The notes below the pieces were generated by a model. It was given only the letters and a program-made list of their open reading frames with translations. It was not told the DNA's origin and ran no database searches. DNA of 64,000 nt from Acidiphilium multivorum AIU301. Lineage in GTDB: Bacteria; Pseudomonadota; Alphaproteobacteria; Acetobacterales; Acetobacteraceae. The position numbers and the translations under genes are program-made. Within the stretch, counting starts at the first letter, position 1; the number at the start of each line of letters is the position of its first letter. Positions 29,461 to 38,221 of this stretch are shown here, in pieces. Location of the stretch: assembly GCF_000202835.1 (NCBI RefSeq), contig NC_015186.1, forward strand, positions 868,001 to 932,000, given 5' to 3'.

Positions 29461-30324
29461 GTGACAGCAGACAACGCCGCCTTGGTGGCATGGACGGCGC
29501 GCGTAGCGCAGGCAACACGGAAGCTGCTGCCGAAAGGCGGCGACCTGGCCTGGCTCCTGCGCCAGAGCATGCATACGCATTTCCAGCGCCTCGCGGTGCT
29601 GCCGGTGTTCGGCCTGTCGCGCGGGCCGGTCCGCGTGCTCGATGTCGGCGCCGGCACCGGCGCCCTGTGCCTCGACCTTGCCTGGATGTGCGGTCCCGAA
29701 GCCCGGATCACCGCCGTCGACAACGACGCCCACGGCCTCTCGCTGCTGCGGGACCTCGCCGCCGCGCTGCACCTCGCGGTCGATGCCCGGCTGGCCGACG
29801 CCTATGCGCTGCCGGTCGAATCCGCCAGCCAGGACCTCACGCTGAGCCGCTTCCTGTTCCAGCACCTCGAACGGCCGGAGGCCGCGCTCGCCGAAATGGT
29901 CCGCGCCACCGCCCCCGGCGGCCGCGTCGCGGTCATGGAGGTCGATGACGGCGCCTGGTTCTCCTACCCCGACGAACCTCCGGCCCTGGAGCGGCTGAAC
30001 GGCGCGGTCCGGCAGTTGCAGGCCTCGGTCGGCGCCGGGCGGCAGGTCGGGCGGCGTCTCTACCGGATGTTCCGCGCCGCCGGGCTCGCGGACGTGCAGG
30101 TGCTGGCCGTCCCGCGCGTGCGCCTCGGCCTCACCTACGGTCGCGATTCCGAGCTCGAAACGCACCAGAAGGAGTTCTACCTGAACCAGCGCGACCGTCT
30201 GATCGGCGCCGGGCTGATGACCGCGGCCGAATTCGACGAGGCGATGCGGGCGCTCGATGCCAGCTTCGCCGCCGACGATTTCGGCTTCGCCTGCGAATTC
30301 GTGGCGATCGGGCGGGTGCCCTGA
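29461..30324 (+). CDS. SAM-dependent class I methyltransferase
   Basis: A 287-residue soluble methyltransferase with the UbiE/Methyltransf_11-type fold. Motif I is VLDVGAGTGALCLDLA at about residues 60-75, and the acidic end of strand 2 is AVDND. A post-I segment with LSRFLFQHLERPEAALAEM and a motif APGGRVAVMEVDD follow. The substrate cannot be predicted. The start is GTG at 29461, chosen for the GGAGG five bases upstream; an upstream ATG (29383) lacks one. The 3' end faces the LysR gene with 27 bases between, where a self-complementary GC stretch may stop both transcripts. Confidence 0.85.
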   Translation: MTADNAALVAWTARVAQATRKLLPKGGDLAWLLRQSMHTHFQRLAVLPVFGLSRGPVRVLDVGAGTGALCLDLAWMCGPEARITAVDNDAHGLSLLRDLAAALHLAVDARLADAYALPVESASQDLTLSRFLFQHLERPEAALAEMVRATAPGGRVAVMEVDDGAWFSYPDEPPALERLNGAVRQLQASVGAGRQVGRRLYRMFRAAGLADVQVLAVPRVRLGLTYGRDSELETHQKEFYLNQRDRLIGAGLMTAAEFDEAMRALDASFAADDFGFACEFVAIGRVP

Positions 30325-30351
30325 CCCGGCGCGCCGGGCCGGCCCGCGTCC

Positions 30352-31266
30352 TCAGCCGCCGCCCGGCGTGATTCCGGCGGACCGGATCCGGTCCGAGGCC
30401 GAGAGCAGCGCCTCGGCCAGCGCCGCCGCCGGATGCCGTCCCTCCGGGCCGATCACCACGAACTCGGTGAGTCCCAGGGGGGGCAGCCCGGCATCCGGCG
30501 GCACCGGCGCGAGGCCCGGCGGAATCAGCCGGGCCGCGTGCGCGGCGAACCCGAGCCCGGCCAGCGCCGCCGCCCGCAACCCGCTCAGGCTGCCCGAACT
30601 GCACGCGATCCGCCACGGCAGATGCGCCCGGTCCATCGCCTCCAGCGCCCGCTCCCGCGTCACACTCGGCGGCGGGTAGAGGACCAGCGGCACCGGCTGC
30701 CCCGCAACCGGCCGCTTCCCCGGCCGCGCGATCCACACCAGCTCCTCCGCCCATGCCACCCGCCCGCGCCGGTCGCCCGCCCGCCGCTTCGCGAAGATCA
30801 GGTCGAGTTCGCCGGCGTCGAAACCTGCATAGAGCGTCTGGCTCAGCCCCACCGTCAGTTCGAGATCCACCTCCGGATGCCGCCCGGCGAAATCGGCCAG
30901 CACCTCCGGCAAGGCGCTGAACACGAAATCCTCCGACGCGCCGATCCGGATCCGCCCGCGCAGCGCGCTCGCCGCGAAATAGGCGTCGATCCGCGCCTCC
31001 GCCTCCAGCAGCCGGCGCGCGAAATCCAGCAGCGCGTCGCCATCCGGCGTGGGCGAGACGCGGTGCGTATCCCGCGCGATCAGCCGCCGCCCGGCCAGCG
31101 CCTCCAGCCGCGCCACGTGCTGGCTCACGGTCGACTGCCGCAGGCCGAGATGCCGCGCCGCCCGGGTGAAGCTGCGCGCCTCGACCACCGCGATGAAACT
31201 CCGCAGCAGCACCGGCTCGAATCGCGGGCGCGCCGGCGCCTGGCCGGCATGATTATCATAAATCAT
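30352..31266 (-). CDS. LysR-family transcriptional regulator
   Basis: A 304-residue regulator. The N-terminal winged helix-turn-helix (about residues 12-72) has LLRSFIAVVEARSFTRAARHL and STVSQHVARLE. The C-terminal periplasmic-binding-like effector domain starts near RGRIRIGASEDFVF. It is divergent from the SBF-family transporter gene, with only 60 bases between start codons, the usual LysR layout for control of the neighbour and itself. The gap contains the palindrome AATCATGATT and AT-rich sequence that could be the operator. The ATG at 31266 is preferred, since another at 31287 adds seven residues and intrudes further into the shared promoter. Confidence 0.9.
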   Translation of the reverse strand: MIYDNHAGQAPARPRFEPVLLRSFIAVVEARSFTRAARHLGLRQSTVSQHVARLEALAGRRLIARDTHRVSPTPDGDALLDFARRLLEAEARIDAYFAASALRGRIRIGASEDFVFSALPEVLADFAGRHPEVDLELTVGLSQTLYAGFDAGELDLIFAKRRAGDRRGRVAWAEELVWIARPGKRPVAGQPVPLVLYPPPSVTRERALEAMDRAHLPWRIACSSGSLSGLRAAALAGLGFAAHAARLIPPGLAPVPPDAGLPPLGLTEFVVIGPEGRHPAAALAEALLSASDRIRSAGITPGGG

Positions 31267-31326
31267 GATTGCCGATATCACGTTCATCACGATTGTCCAT
31301 GACCGGCATCCTGCTACATCGGCGTC

Positions 31327-32406
31327 ATGTCCATACGCGCCACGCTGTCCCGCCTCGGGATCGACCCCTACCTGTTCTTCCTCCTCGGCACCGTGGCGCT
31401 CGCCGCGCTGCTGCCCGCGCGCGGCCTCGCCGCCGTCGTGGTCGGGCACGCGGTTCACTGGGTCGTCGCCCTGCTGTTCTTCGTCTACGGCGCCAAACTC
31501 TCCACCGCCGAGGTCCTGCGCGGCCTGCTGCACTGGCGGCTCCAGGGCGCGGTGTTCGCCTGCACCTTCATCCTGTTTCCCGCCCTCGGCCTCGCCGCGG
31601 TCACCCTGCTCGGCTCCGCCCTGCCGCCGGCGCTGGCCACAGGCATCATCTTCGTCGCCATCCTGCCCTCCACGGTGCAGTCATCCATCGCCTTCACCTC
31701 GATCTCCCGCGGCAACGTGCCCGCCTCGCTGTGCAGCGCGTCGGTCTCGAACCTCGCCGGCATGGTGATCACGCCGCTCCTGGTCATGCTGCTGCTGCAC
31801 GCGAAGGGCGGGTTCAGCGCCGGCGCGCTGGAAGACATCGCGCTCCAGCTCCTCGCCCCCTTCGCGGCCGGCCAGCTGCTCCGCCCCATCCTCGGCCCCG
31901 TCCTGCAACGCCACCGCCTGATCATCACCATCGTCGATCGCGGCTCGATCCTCGTCGTGGTCTACGCCGCCTTCAGCGCCGGCATGGTCGGCGGCATCTG
32001 GTCGCGCGTCTCGCCGGAAAGCCTGGTCCTGGTCATGCTGGTCGATGCGGCGCTGCTCGCGCTGGTGCTCACCGTCACCAGCCTCGCCGGCGCCCTCGGC
32101 TTCTCGCGCGAGGACCGGATCACCCTCATCTTCTGCGGTTCCAAGAAATCGCTGGCGAGCGGCATCCCGATGGCGAACATCCTCTTCCCGGCGCAGACCG
32201 TCGGGCTGATCGTGCTGCCGCTGATGCTGTTCCACCAGTTCCAGCTCTTCGTCTGCACGCTGATCGCCCAGCGCTTCGCCCGCCAGCCGGCGGCGGCTCC
32301 CGCCATCGCCGCCTACCGTCCCGGCTTGAGCAGCCGCGCGAGCTCGCCCGGCAGAAGCCCCGCGAGCCCGAGTTCGGCGCAGCTCTCCCGCCAGCGCGCG
32401 AGATAG
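31327..32406 (+). CDS. SBF/YfeH-family (bile acid:sodium symporter-like) transporter
   Basis: A 359-residue membrane protein with about ten helices of the SBF-like group (YfeH type). Supporting segments are FVAILPSTVQSSIAFTSISR in the middle and GSKKSLASGIPMANILF in the second repeat, which form the two crossed discontinuous helices of this fold. It probably imports an organic anion with Na+ or H+, substrate unknown. Expression is probably set by the divergent LysR protein. The last 30 or so residues are Ser/Arg-rich and lie over the 3' end of the convergent gene (94-bp overlap), so the annotated tail may be a read-through of a shorter ancestral end. Confidence 0.85.
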   Translation: MSIRATLSRLGIDPYLFFLLGTVALAALLPARGLAAVVVGHAVHWVVALLFFVYGAKLSTAEVLRGLLHWRLQGAVFACTFILFPALGLAAVTLLGSALPPALATGIIFVAILPSTVQSSIAFTSISRGNVPASLCSASVSNLAGMVITPLLVMLLLHAKGGFSAGALEDIALQLLAPFAAGQLLRPILGPVLQRHRLIITIVDRGSILVVVYAAFSAGMVGGIWSRVSPESLVLVMLVDAALLALVLTVTSLAGALGFSREDRITLIFCGSKKSLASGIPMANILFPAQTVGLIVLPLMLFHQFQLFVCTLIAQRFARQPAAAPAIAAYRPGLSSRASSPGRSPASPSSAQLSRQRAR

Positions 32407-33260
32407 GTGCCGAGCGGCAGGTGGCTCCGCTCCGGCCAGCGGTTCAGCGCGCCGATATCGGCCACCGCCGTCTCGTCCGCCTCCAGCAGTTCCAGCACCG
32501 CGGGCACGGCGGGCCGGGCGGCGATCACGGTCCCATGCGTCGCGAGGAAGCCCGCCTGCGCCGCATACCAGCCGCCGAGCCCGGCATCGGCGCCCTGCGC
32601 CCGCGCCTCCGCCAGATCCTGTTCGAGCAGGTTCCGCCGATACGCGCGGATCGGCGCGGCATAGGCATTGTTGTGCGGAAACGGCGGCGCCACCGCCCAG
32701 CCCTCCGCCAGCCGCCCGAGGCCGCGCAGCGAGAACGCCTCCACCACCGCCTCCTCCAGCCACTGGCACGGGTTGCGTGGCGCATCGCCCCACATCCAGC
32801 TATTGGCCATCACATGGCCGAGCTCATGGCCGAACTGGTAGGAGAGATTGATCCAGTCCCGCGCGCCGACATCGACGGCGACGATCGCGGTGCCCGGCGC
32901 ATCGGTATGCAGCCAGACATGCGGCGGGCCCGAGGCAACGTCCTGCACCCGCAGCGCCGTCGGCTGCCGGTCGGAGACAAGCCTGATCCCGTCGAGGCAC
33001 GCGGCGCGCATCCGCCCGAGCACCGCGAGCACATCGCCGGGCGCCGAGCCGCGCCACGATCCCGCGAGCGAGAGCGGCGCGGTGAGAAGGCTCGCCCCGG
33101 TCGGCGTCGCGGCGTCTGCCGTCATGCTCGCTCCCATCATCAACGGTGCCGAGGCCGCGAGCCACAGCACCCTTCTGCGCGCCAGGCGGCAGATAGCGCG
33201 ATGCGGCACGGGCGTTCGCTCCCCATCCGCGGGCAGGGCAGTGGCGTCGGCATCGGTCAT
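32313..33260 (-). CDS. Exported protein with HExxH zinc-metalloprotease motif
   Basis: A 315-residue protein not assignable to a named family. After a basic start (about RRRVLWLAASAPLM, signal or anchor) it carries GHELGHVMA, a classic HExxH zinc site (H145, E146, H149). About 20 residues later comes WLEEAVVEAF, whose glutamates suit the third ligand of a gluzincin. The fold suggests a secreted or periplasmic peptidase that may have a proteolytic or structural role. The ATG at 33260 is chosen because it begins just before the signal. An upstream in-frame ATG (33389) would add 43 Arg-rich residues. It is convergent with, and overlaps, the transporter gene. Confidence 0.72.
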   Translation of the reverse strand: MTDADATALPADGERTPVPHRAICRLARRRVLWLAASAPLMMGASMTADAATPTGASLLTAPLSLAGSWRGSAPGDVLAVLGRMRAACLDGIRLVSDRQPTALRVQDVASGPPHVWLHTDAPGTAIVAVDVGARDWINLSYQFGHELGHVMANSWMWGDAPRNPCQWLEEAVVEAFSLRGLGRLAEGWAVAPPFPHNNAYAAPIRAYRRNLLEQDLAEARAQGADAGLGGWYAAQAGFLATHGTVIAARPAVPAVLELLEADETAVADIGALNRWPERSHLPLGTYLARWRESCAELGLAGLLPGELARLLKPGR

Positions 33261-33391
33261 GCAAGAGAAACTAACACCAGCGACGGCCCGGCGAAAGCGG
33301 AATCGTTTCGCCGCCGCCACGCCGCGCACCCACCGCGCGCCATCGATCGAAAAAGCCCAATGCCGATATCGATCTTTTCTATCGCTCACGG

Positions 33392-33448
33392 AAACTTGCT
33401 GTCACATAAACTTGCTCTGAACCCCCTGTGAGATTCCGGAAACAGGGT
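33392..33448 (+). promoter_or_regulatory. Repeats in the cyo promoter region
   Basis: AAACTTGCT occurs twice (33392-33400 and 33408-33416) with a 16-bp period, then CCCTGT-N12-ACAGGG (33424-33447) forms an inverted repeat. Together they occupy the region 55-110 bp before cyoA, where an activator or repressor of the oxidase operon would act. The binding proteins are unknown. Confidence 0.4.
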
Positions 33449-33502
33449 GGTCACTCCAGTCCGCTGCCCTTATTTCAACGGCGATCATGACGGAGGATCG
33501 CA

Positions 33503-34507
33503 TTGTCGTTGTGTGATGAGGCGCGTCTGAAGGAACGGCGGTTCCGCCCGTGGCGCCGTCTGGCGCCGCTAACGCCATTGCTGCTCACCGGCTGTTCCGG
33601 CGGGCCGTTCCGCGTGTTCGACCCGAAGGGGCCGGTCGCCCGCGCGTCGCTGAATTTCACCATCATCGACGTCGTCGTGATGGCCTTCATCATCGTGCCG
33701 ACGGCGTGCTTCATCCTCTGGTGCATCTGGCGCTACCGCCGCTCCCGCGCCGCCGCCTACAGCCCCGGCTTCAGCCACTCCCTGAAACTCGAAGCCGTCA
33801 TGTGGGGAATCCCGATCGTCGTCGTCGCCGGCCTCGCCTATGCCTCCTACAACGGCACCTTCGCGGTCGATCCCTACGGCCCGCATGTCCTGCGCATGCC
33901 GGCGAGGGCAGGGCGCTCGCACCCGCTGAAGATCGACGTCGTCGCAACCGACTGGCAGTGGCTCTTCATCTATCCGAAGCAGCATGTCGCCAGCGTCGAC
34001 CGGCTCGTCGTGCCCGCCGGCCGCAATGTCGAGTTCCGCCTGACCTCGACCAGCGTCGTCAACGACTTCTTCATCCCCCAGCTCACCGACATGATCGACG
34101 TGATGCCCGGCATGCGCACCAAGGATGCGATGCGCGCCAACGGCCAGGGGCGCTACGAGGGCTTCGCCGCCAATTTCAGCGGCGCCGGCTTCTCCTGGAT
34201 GCGCTTTGCCACCGATGTCGTCGGCAAGCGGGGATTCGCGAAATTCGTGCGCCACGCGGCAGCCGCCCCGGCCGCGCTGACCTACGCCACCTTCGAGCGT
34301 TTCGCGCGGCCGACGATCAATCTCGACCAGCGGCCGCGCTATTTCAGCGCCCCGGCGCCGCACCTGTTCCGCCGCATCGTCGAGGCGTCGCGCAACGGCA
34401 AGACCTACCCGGTTCCGCCCCGCCTCACCGAAGCGATGGCGCGGGACCTGCGCGCCGGGGCCAGCTATTTCTCTCATCCGGCCGCGTCGCGCGGAACATC
34501 CGGCTGA
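33503..34507 (+). CDS. cyoA: Cytochrome bo3 ubiquinol oxidase subunit II
   Basis: Membrane-anchored subunit II (334 residues) of the heme-copper quinol oxidase. A lipoprotein signal ends at LLLTGC, and two helices are followed by the cupredoxin domain with DWQWLFIYPKQ and NDFFIPQLTDMIDVMPGM as in CyoA. The Cys/His ligands for the CuA centre are missing, as expected for a quinol oxidase and unlike cytochrome c oxidase. The start is TTG at 33503, supported by GGAGG seven bases upstream. First gene of cyoABCD. Confidence 0.93.
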   Translation: MSLCDEARLKERRFRPWRRLAPLTPLLLTGCSGGPFRVFDPKGPVARASLNFTIIDVVVMAFIIVPTACFILWCIWRYRRSRAAAYSPGFSHSLKLEAVMWGIPIVVVAGLAYASYNGTFAVDPYGPHVLRMPARAGRSHPLKIDVVATDWQWLFIYPKQHVASVDRLVVPAGRNVEFRLTSTSVVNDFFIPQLTDMIDVMPGMRTKDAMRANGQGRYEGFAANFSGAGFSWMRFATDVVGKRGFAKFVRHAAAAPAALTYATFERFARPTINLDQRPRYFSAPAPHLFRRIVEASRNGKTYPVPPRLTEAMARDLRAGASYFSHPAASRGTSG

Positions 34508-34532
34508 CGCCGGCAGCGGAAAGGAAGACTGC

Positions 34533-36602
34533 GTGCTCGTTCATCTTCAAGGTCCATGGTCGCCGCTGCTCGGGCGCCTGACTCTGAGTGCCATCCCCTA
34601 CACGAGCCCGATCGTCGACGGCGCCTTCGTCTTCGCCGCCGGCGCGGCCGTCATCGTCATCGCCGCCATCACCCTCTCCGGCCGCTGGGGCTATCTCTTC
34701 CGCGAATGGCTGACGACGCTCGATCACAAGAAGATCGGCGTGATGTATGTCATCGTCGGCCTCGTGATGATGTTCCGCGGCTTCATCGACGGGCTGATGA
34801 TCCGCACCCAGCAGATGATGGCGGACGGTCCGCATTCGCCCGGCCACCTGCAGGCCCTGCACGGCTACCTCCCGCCCTTCCATTTCGACCAGATCTACAG
34901 CTCGCACGGCGTGATCATGATCCTGCTCGCCGTCACCCCGCTGCTCACCGGCCTGTCGAACATCATCGTCCCGCTGCAGATCGGCGCGCGCGACATGGCG
35001 TTTCCCTACCTCAACGCCGTCGGCCTCTGGCTCACCGCCGTCGCCGCGGCGCTGGTGATGCTCTCGCTCTTCGTCGGCGACTTCTCGCATGACGGCTGGA
35101 TCGGCCTGATCCCGCTCACCGAACTGCCCTACAGTCCCGGCGTCGGCGTCGATTACTGGATGTGGGCGATCCAGATCGGCAGCGTCGGCACCACGCTCAA
35201 CGCGATCAACATGATCGCGACGATCGTGAAACTCCGCGCTCCGGGCATGACCTGGTCGCGGCTGCCCTTCGTGGTCTGGACCTCGCTGACGACCAACATC
35301 ATCGCGCTGACGGCCTTTCCCATCCTCGGCGTCGCCCTGGCGATGCTCGGCGCCGACCGCTATCTCGGCACCCATTTCTTCACCGCCGGGCTCGGCGGCA
35401 ACCTGATGCTCTACACCAACCTGTTCTGGATCTGGGGGCATCCGGAAGTCTATTTCGTCGTCCTGCCGGCCTTCGGCTTCATCTCCGAAATCATCCCCAC
35501 CTTCGCCGAAAAGCCGCTCTTCGGCTACGCGACGATGGTCATCGCCACCTTCGCCATCGGCGGCATTTCCTGGGGCGTCTGGCTGCACCATTTCTTCACC
35601 ATGGGCGCCGGGCCGGGGATCAACATCTTCTTCAGCACCGCCACCATGCTCGTCGGCATCCCGACCGGCGTGAAGGTGTTCAACTGGGCGCTGACGCTCT
35701 GGCGCGGCCGCCTGCGCTTCGAGCCGCCGATGCTCTGGGCGCTGGGTGCCTTGTTCCTCCTCCTGGTCGGCGGCCTCACCGGCATGATGCTGGCCATCCC
35801 CGCCATCAACTACACGGTGCATAACAGCGTGTTTGTGGTGGCGCATTTCCACTGCATGATGCTGCTGATCGCCTACGCGATCTTCGGCGCCATCATCTTC
35901 TGGTTTCCCAAGCTCTTCGGCTTCCATCTCGACGCCCCCTCGGCGCGCGCGAATTTCTGGTCCTTCTCGGTGGGCACCGTGCTGGTCTTCGGCGCCATGT
36001 TCGCCCTCGGCCTGATGGGCATGACCCGCCGGCTCGACTATCTCTCCAACCCCGGCTACGAGCCGCTGCTGATCGTCGAGGAAATCGGCATCTTCTTCTA
36101 CTGCGTCTCGGTCTACTACTTCGCGAAGATGATCTGGGTGAGCATCCGCGACCGCGCGCGCAACCGCGCCGGCGCCGATTGCTGGACCACCGGCCGCACG
36201 CTCGAATGGCTCACCCGCACCCCGGTGCCCTTCTACAACTACGCCGTCATTCCCGTCGTGAACGAGCGCGACGAACTGGCCTGGCGGCGCGAGCGCGGGG
36301 TCGAGTCCGTGCAGCCCGACATCACGGCGGACATCCATTTGCCGAAGAACACGGTGGCGCCGCTGCTGATCGGCGCGCTGTCCATGGGCTTCGGCTTCGG
36401 CATGGTCTGGCGGATCTGGTGGCTCGCCGGCCTCTCCCTGCTCGGGATCATCGCGGTGGTCATCGCCCGCTCCTTCGTGCGGCAGACCGAGTTCGTGCTC
36501 ACCGCCGAGGAGTTGCGCCGGCACGAGGCCGGGCAGCACCTGTCCGACATTTCGGCCGACCATATCAGCCCGCCGGTCGCCGAGCTGGAGCTGTTCTCAT
36601 GA
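34533..36602 (+). CDS. cyoB: Cytochrome bo3 ubiquinol oxidase subunit I
   Basis: Catalytic subunit (689 residues, about fifteen helices) that reduces O2 to water and pumps protons. Visible ligands and proton-path residues are the heme His in SSHGVIMI, the WGHPEVY segment (CuB His and cross-linked Tyr), WLHHFFTMGAG (two CuB His), the K-channel Lys in IPTGVKVFNW, and the heme His group in HNSVFVVAHFH. Start is GTG 34533 behind AAGGAAG. It overlaps cyoC by ATGA. Confidence 0.96.
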   Translation: MLVHLQGPWSPLLGRLTLSAIPYTSPIVDGAFVFAAGAAVIVIAAITLSGRWGYLFREWLTTLDHKKIGVMYVIVGLVMMFRGFIDGLMIRTQQMMADGPHSPGHLQALHGYLPPFHFDQIYSSHGVIMILLAVTPLLTGLSNIIVPLQIGARDMAFPYLNAVGLWLTAVAAALVMLSLFVGDFSHDGWIGLIPLTELPYSPGVGVDYWMWAIQIGSVGTTLNAINMIATIVKLRAPGMTWSRLPFVVWTSLTTNIIALTAFPILGVALAMLGADRYLGTHFFTAGLGGNLMLYTNLFWIWGHPEVYFVVLPAFGFISEIIPTFAEKPLFGYATMVIATFAIGGISWGVWLHHFFTMGAGPGINIFFSTATMLVGIPTGVKVFNWALTLWRGRLRFEPPMLWALGALFLLLVGGLTGMMLAIPAINYTVHNSVFVVAHFHCMMLLIAYAIFGAIIFWFPKLFGFHLDAPSARANFWSFSVGTVLVFGAMFALGLMGMTRRLDYLSNPGYEPLLIVEEIGIFFYCVSVYYFAKMIWVSIRDRARNRAGADCWTTGRTLEWLTRTPVPFYNYAVIPVVNERDELAWRRERGVESVQPDITADIHLPKNTVAPLLIGALSMGFGFGMVWRIWWLAGLSLLGIIAVVIARSFVRQTEFVLTAEELRRHEAGQHLSDISADHISPPVAELELFS

Positions 36603-37213
36603 GCGATACGGATCTCACCCTCTGGGTGCGCGGCGAGCCCCCCGCGCACGATGCGATCGGCACGCAGACCTACGGTTTCTGGCTCTACATGATGAGCGAC
36701 GCGCTGATCTTCGCCGCCCTCTTCGCCTCCTACGGCGTGCTCGATCACGCCTGGAACGCCGCCGGCGGCCCCACCGCGCGCGCCATCGTCCACCCGGTCG
36801 AGGCCTTCTGGCAGACCATCCTGCTGTTCGGCGCCGTCCTGTCCGGCAGCCTCGCCATGGCCGGCATGAAGCGCCGCAGCCGGCCGGCGGCCGCCGGCTT
36901 CCTGCTGGTCGCGGCCCTGCTCGGCACCGGCTTCGTCGCCCTCGAACTGCGCGACCTGGTCACCCTGGTCATGGCCGGCGACACGCCCGAACGCAGCGCC
37001 TTCCTCTCGATGTTCTTCCTCCTCGTGGCCACCCACGGGCTGCACGTCATCTTCGGCCTGCTGTGGATGGGGGTGATGATCGTGCAGGTCCTCGCCTTCG
37101 GCTTCACCGCCCCGGTCGTCACGCGCCTGCTCAACATGCAGATGTTCTGGCAGTTCCAGGCGGCGATCTGGGTCTGCGTCTTCGTCTTCGTCTATCTCCA
37201 GGGAGCGATGTGA
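36599..37213 (+). CDS. cyoC: Cytochrome bo3 ubiquinol oxidase subunit III
   Basis: A 204-residue membrane subunit with five helices, typical of CyoC. FGFWLYMMSDALIFAALFASY at the N terminus (after TY) is the diagnostic segment, followed by VATHGLHVIFGLLWM in the middle. It stabilises the catalytic subunit. It begins inside the cyoB stop (ATGA), and its stop overlaps the cyoD start by one base (TGATG). Confidence 0.95.
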   Translation: MSDTDLTLWVRGEPPAHDAIGTQTYGFWLYMMSDALIFAALFASYGVLDHAWNAAGGPTARAIVHPVEAFWQTILLFGAVLSGSLAMAGMKRRSRPAAAGFLLVAALLGTGFVALELRDLVTLVMAGDTPERSAFLSMFFLLVATHGLHVIFGLLWMGVMIVQVLAFGFTAPVVTRLLNMQMFWQFQAAIWVCVFVFVYLQGAM

Positions 37214-37581
37214 TGTCCGCCCGCCACGCCGATCCGCTCGACCATCCCGAAATCGCCCTCGTCAGCGCGCCGGCCGCCGTGGCCGGCACGCTGCTGGCCC
37301 TGCTGGCGATGGCGGTCGCCCTGCTGCTCACGCTGCTCCACGCCGGCACGCCGGCGATGCGGATGGCGGGCGCCGGCTGCCTCGCCGTCGTCGCCCTCGT
37401 CTCCCAGGCGCTGTTCCTCTTCCGCCTCGGCCTCGGCGAGACGCAGATCTGGAAGACGGTCGCCCTCGTCCTCGTCCTGCCGCTCTTCGTCGTCACCATC
37501 GGCCTGACCGACATCATGTTCCATTCCCTTCAGGCCCGCACCATGCTGGAGATCCCGCTGCACGGCGGCCTCGGCCCGTAA
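37213..37581 (+). CDS. cyoD: Cytochrome bo3 ubiquinol oxidase subunit IV (divergent)
   Basis: A 122-residue protein with three predicted helices in the place of cyoD. The helix sequences and final residues resemble CyoD (segment TVALVLVLPLFVVTIGLTDIM), but identity to well-known CyoD looks low. It probably helps assemble CuB in subunit I. No cyoE (heme O synthase) follows, so that enzyme must be encoded elsewhere or supplied by a ctaB homologue. Confidence 0.82.
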   Translation: MSARHADPLDHPEIALVSAPAAVAGTLLALLAMAVALLLTLLHAGTPAMRMAGAGCLAVVALVSQALFLFRLGLGETQIWKTVALVLVLPLFVVTIGLTDIMFHSLQARTMLEIPLHGGLGP

Positions 37582-37582
37582 A

Positions 37583-37629
37583 ACGCCCGCGCGCGTTGAC
37601 ACACCGGGCGTGCGCGCGCGCGTTTACAC
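37583..37629 (+). promoter_or_regulatory. Inverted and direct repeats between cyoD and the ECF sigma gene
   Basis: ACGCCCG (37583-37589) and CGGGCGT (37605-37611) form a perfect 7-bp inverted repeat right after the cyoD stop, a possible terminator or operator. GTTGACAC (37595-37602) and GTTTACAC (37622-37629) form a direct repeat with a 27-bp period just before the sigma factor, suggestive of an autoregulatory promoter or binding sites. Role inferred only. Confidence 0.4.
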
Positions 37630-37657
37630 CGCCTCCGTCCTCGCGCATCATCCCCTC

Positions 37658-38221
37658 ATGCAGACGCAGCGCGACTGGGCCGCCCTGCTCGCGGCCGCGC
37701 AGGCGGGCGACCGCCGCAGCTACGAGGCGCTCCTGCGGGCCGCGCTGCCCTGGCTGCGCGCCCAGGCGCGGCGCGCTTTCCCCGCCGCCGGCGCCGCCGA
37801 ATGCGAGGACATCGTGCAGGACACGCTGCTGGCCCTGCACCGGAACCTCCATCTGTTCGATCCCGCGCGCCCGGCCGAGCCCTTCCTGCGCGGCATCCTC
37901 CGCCTGCGCGGCGCCGACCGGCTGCGCGCCCGGGCCCGCAACCGCGGGCGCGAGACCCCGCTCGACGACCTGCCCGTAACCTCGCCTTCGCTCGCGACGA
38001 ACGACATGCAGGAGAGGGCGCTCGATGCCGGGCGCCTCGCCGCGGCGATCGACGCCCTGCCGCGGCGCGACCGGGACGTGTTGACGATGCTCAAGCTGCG
38101 CGAAATGACCCTGGCCGAGGCCGCCGCCGCCACGGGCATGACCATCGGCGCGCTGAAGGTCGCCACCCACCGCGCCATCCGCCGGCTGCGCCAGGCGCTG
38201 AAGGTGACCGATGCAGACTGA
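37658..38221 (+). CDS. ECF-family RNA polymerase sigma factor (NrsF-paired)
   Basis: A 187-residue sigma-70-family ECF factor. The sigma2 region spans about residues 20-100 (CEDIVQDTLLALHRNLH, then the DNA-melting/-10 region). The sigma4 helix-turn-helix follows, with LPRRDRDVLTMLKLREMTLAEAA and TIGALKVATHRAIRRLRQAL. It is followed, with an 11-base overlap, by a NrsF-type membrane anti-sigma factor, the arrangement known for sigma F of Caulobacter. The pair would release the sigma factor on membrane, metal or redox stress. Position after the cytochrome oxidase genes suggests a link to respiration, not proven. An in-frame GTG at 37610 would lengthen the protein by 16 residues. Confidence 0.88.
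   Translation: MQTQRDWAALLAAAQAGDRRSYEALLRAALPWLRAQARRAFPAAGAAECEDIVQDTLLALHRNLHLFDPARPAEPFLRGILRLRGADRLRARARNRGRETPLDDLPVTSPSLATNDMQERALDAGRLAAAIDALPRRDRDVLTMLKLREMTLAEAAAATGMTIGALKVATHRAIRRLRQALKVTDAD

Noticed and set aside
29165-29464. 99-codon frame ending in a GTGA overlap with the methyltransferase
   Set aside because: No ribosome site, no domain and random-looking composition. The overlap alone is not enough.
33503-36602. Reading the oxidase as cytochrome c oxidase
   Set aside because: Subunit II lacks CuA ligands and has a CyoA-type lipobox; gene set is cyoABCD.
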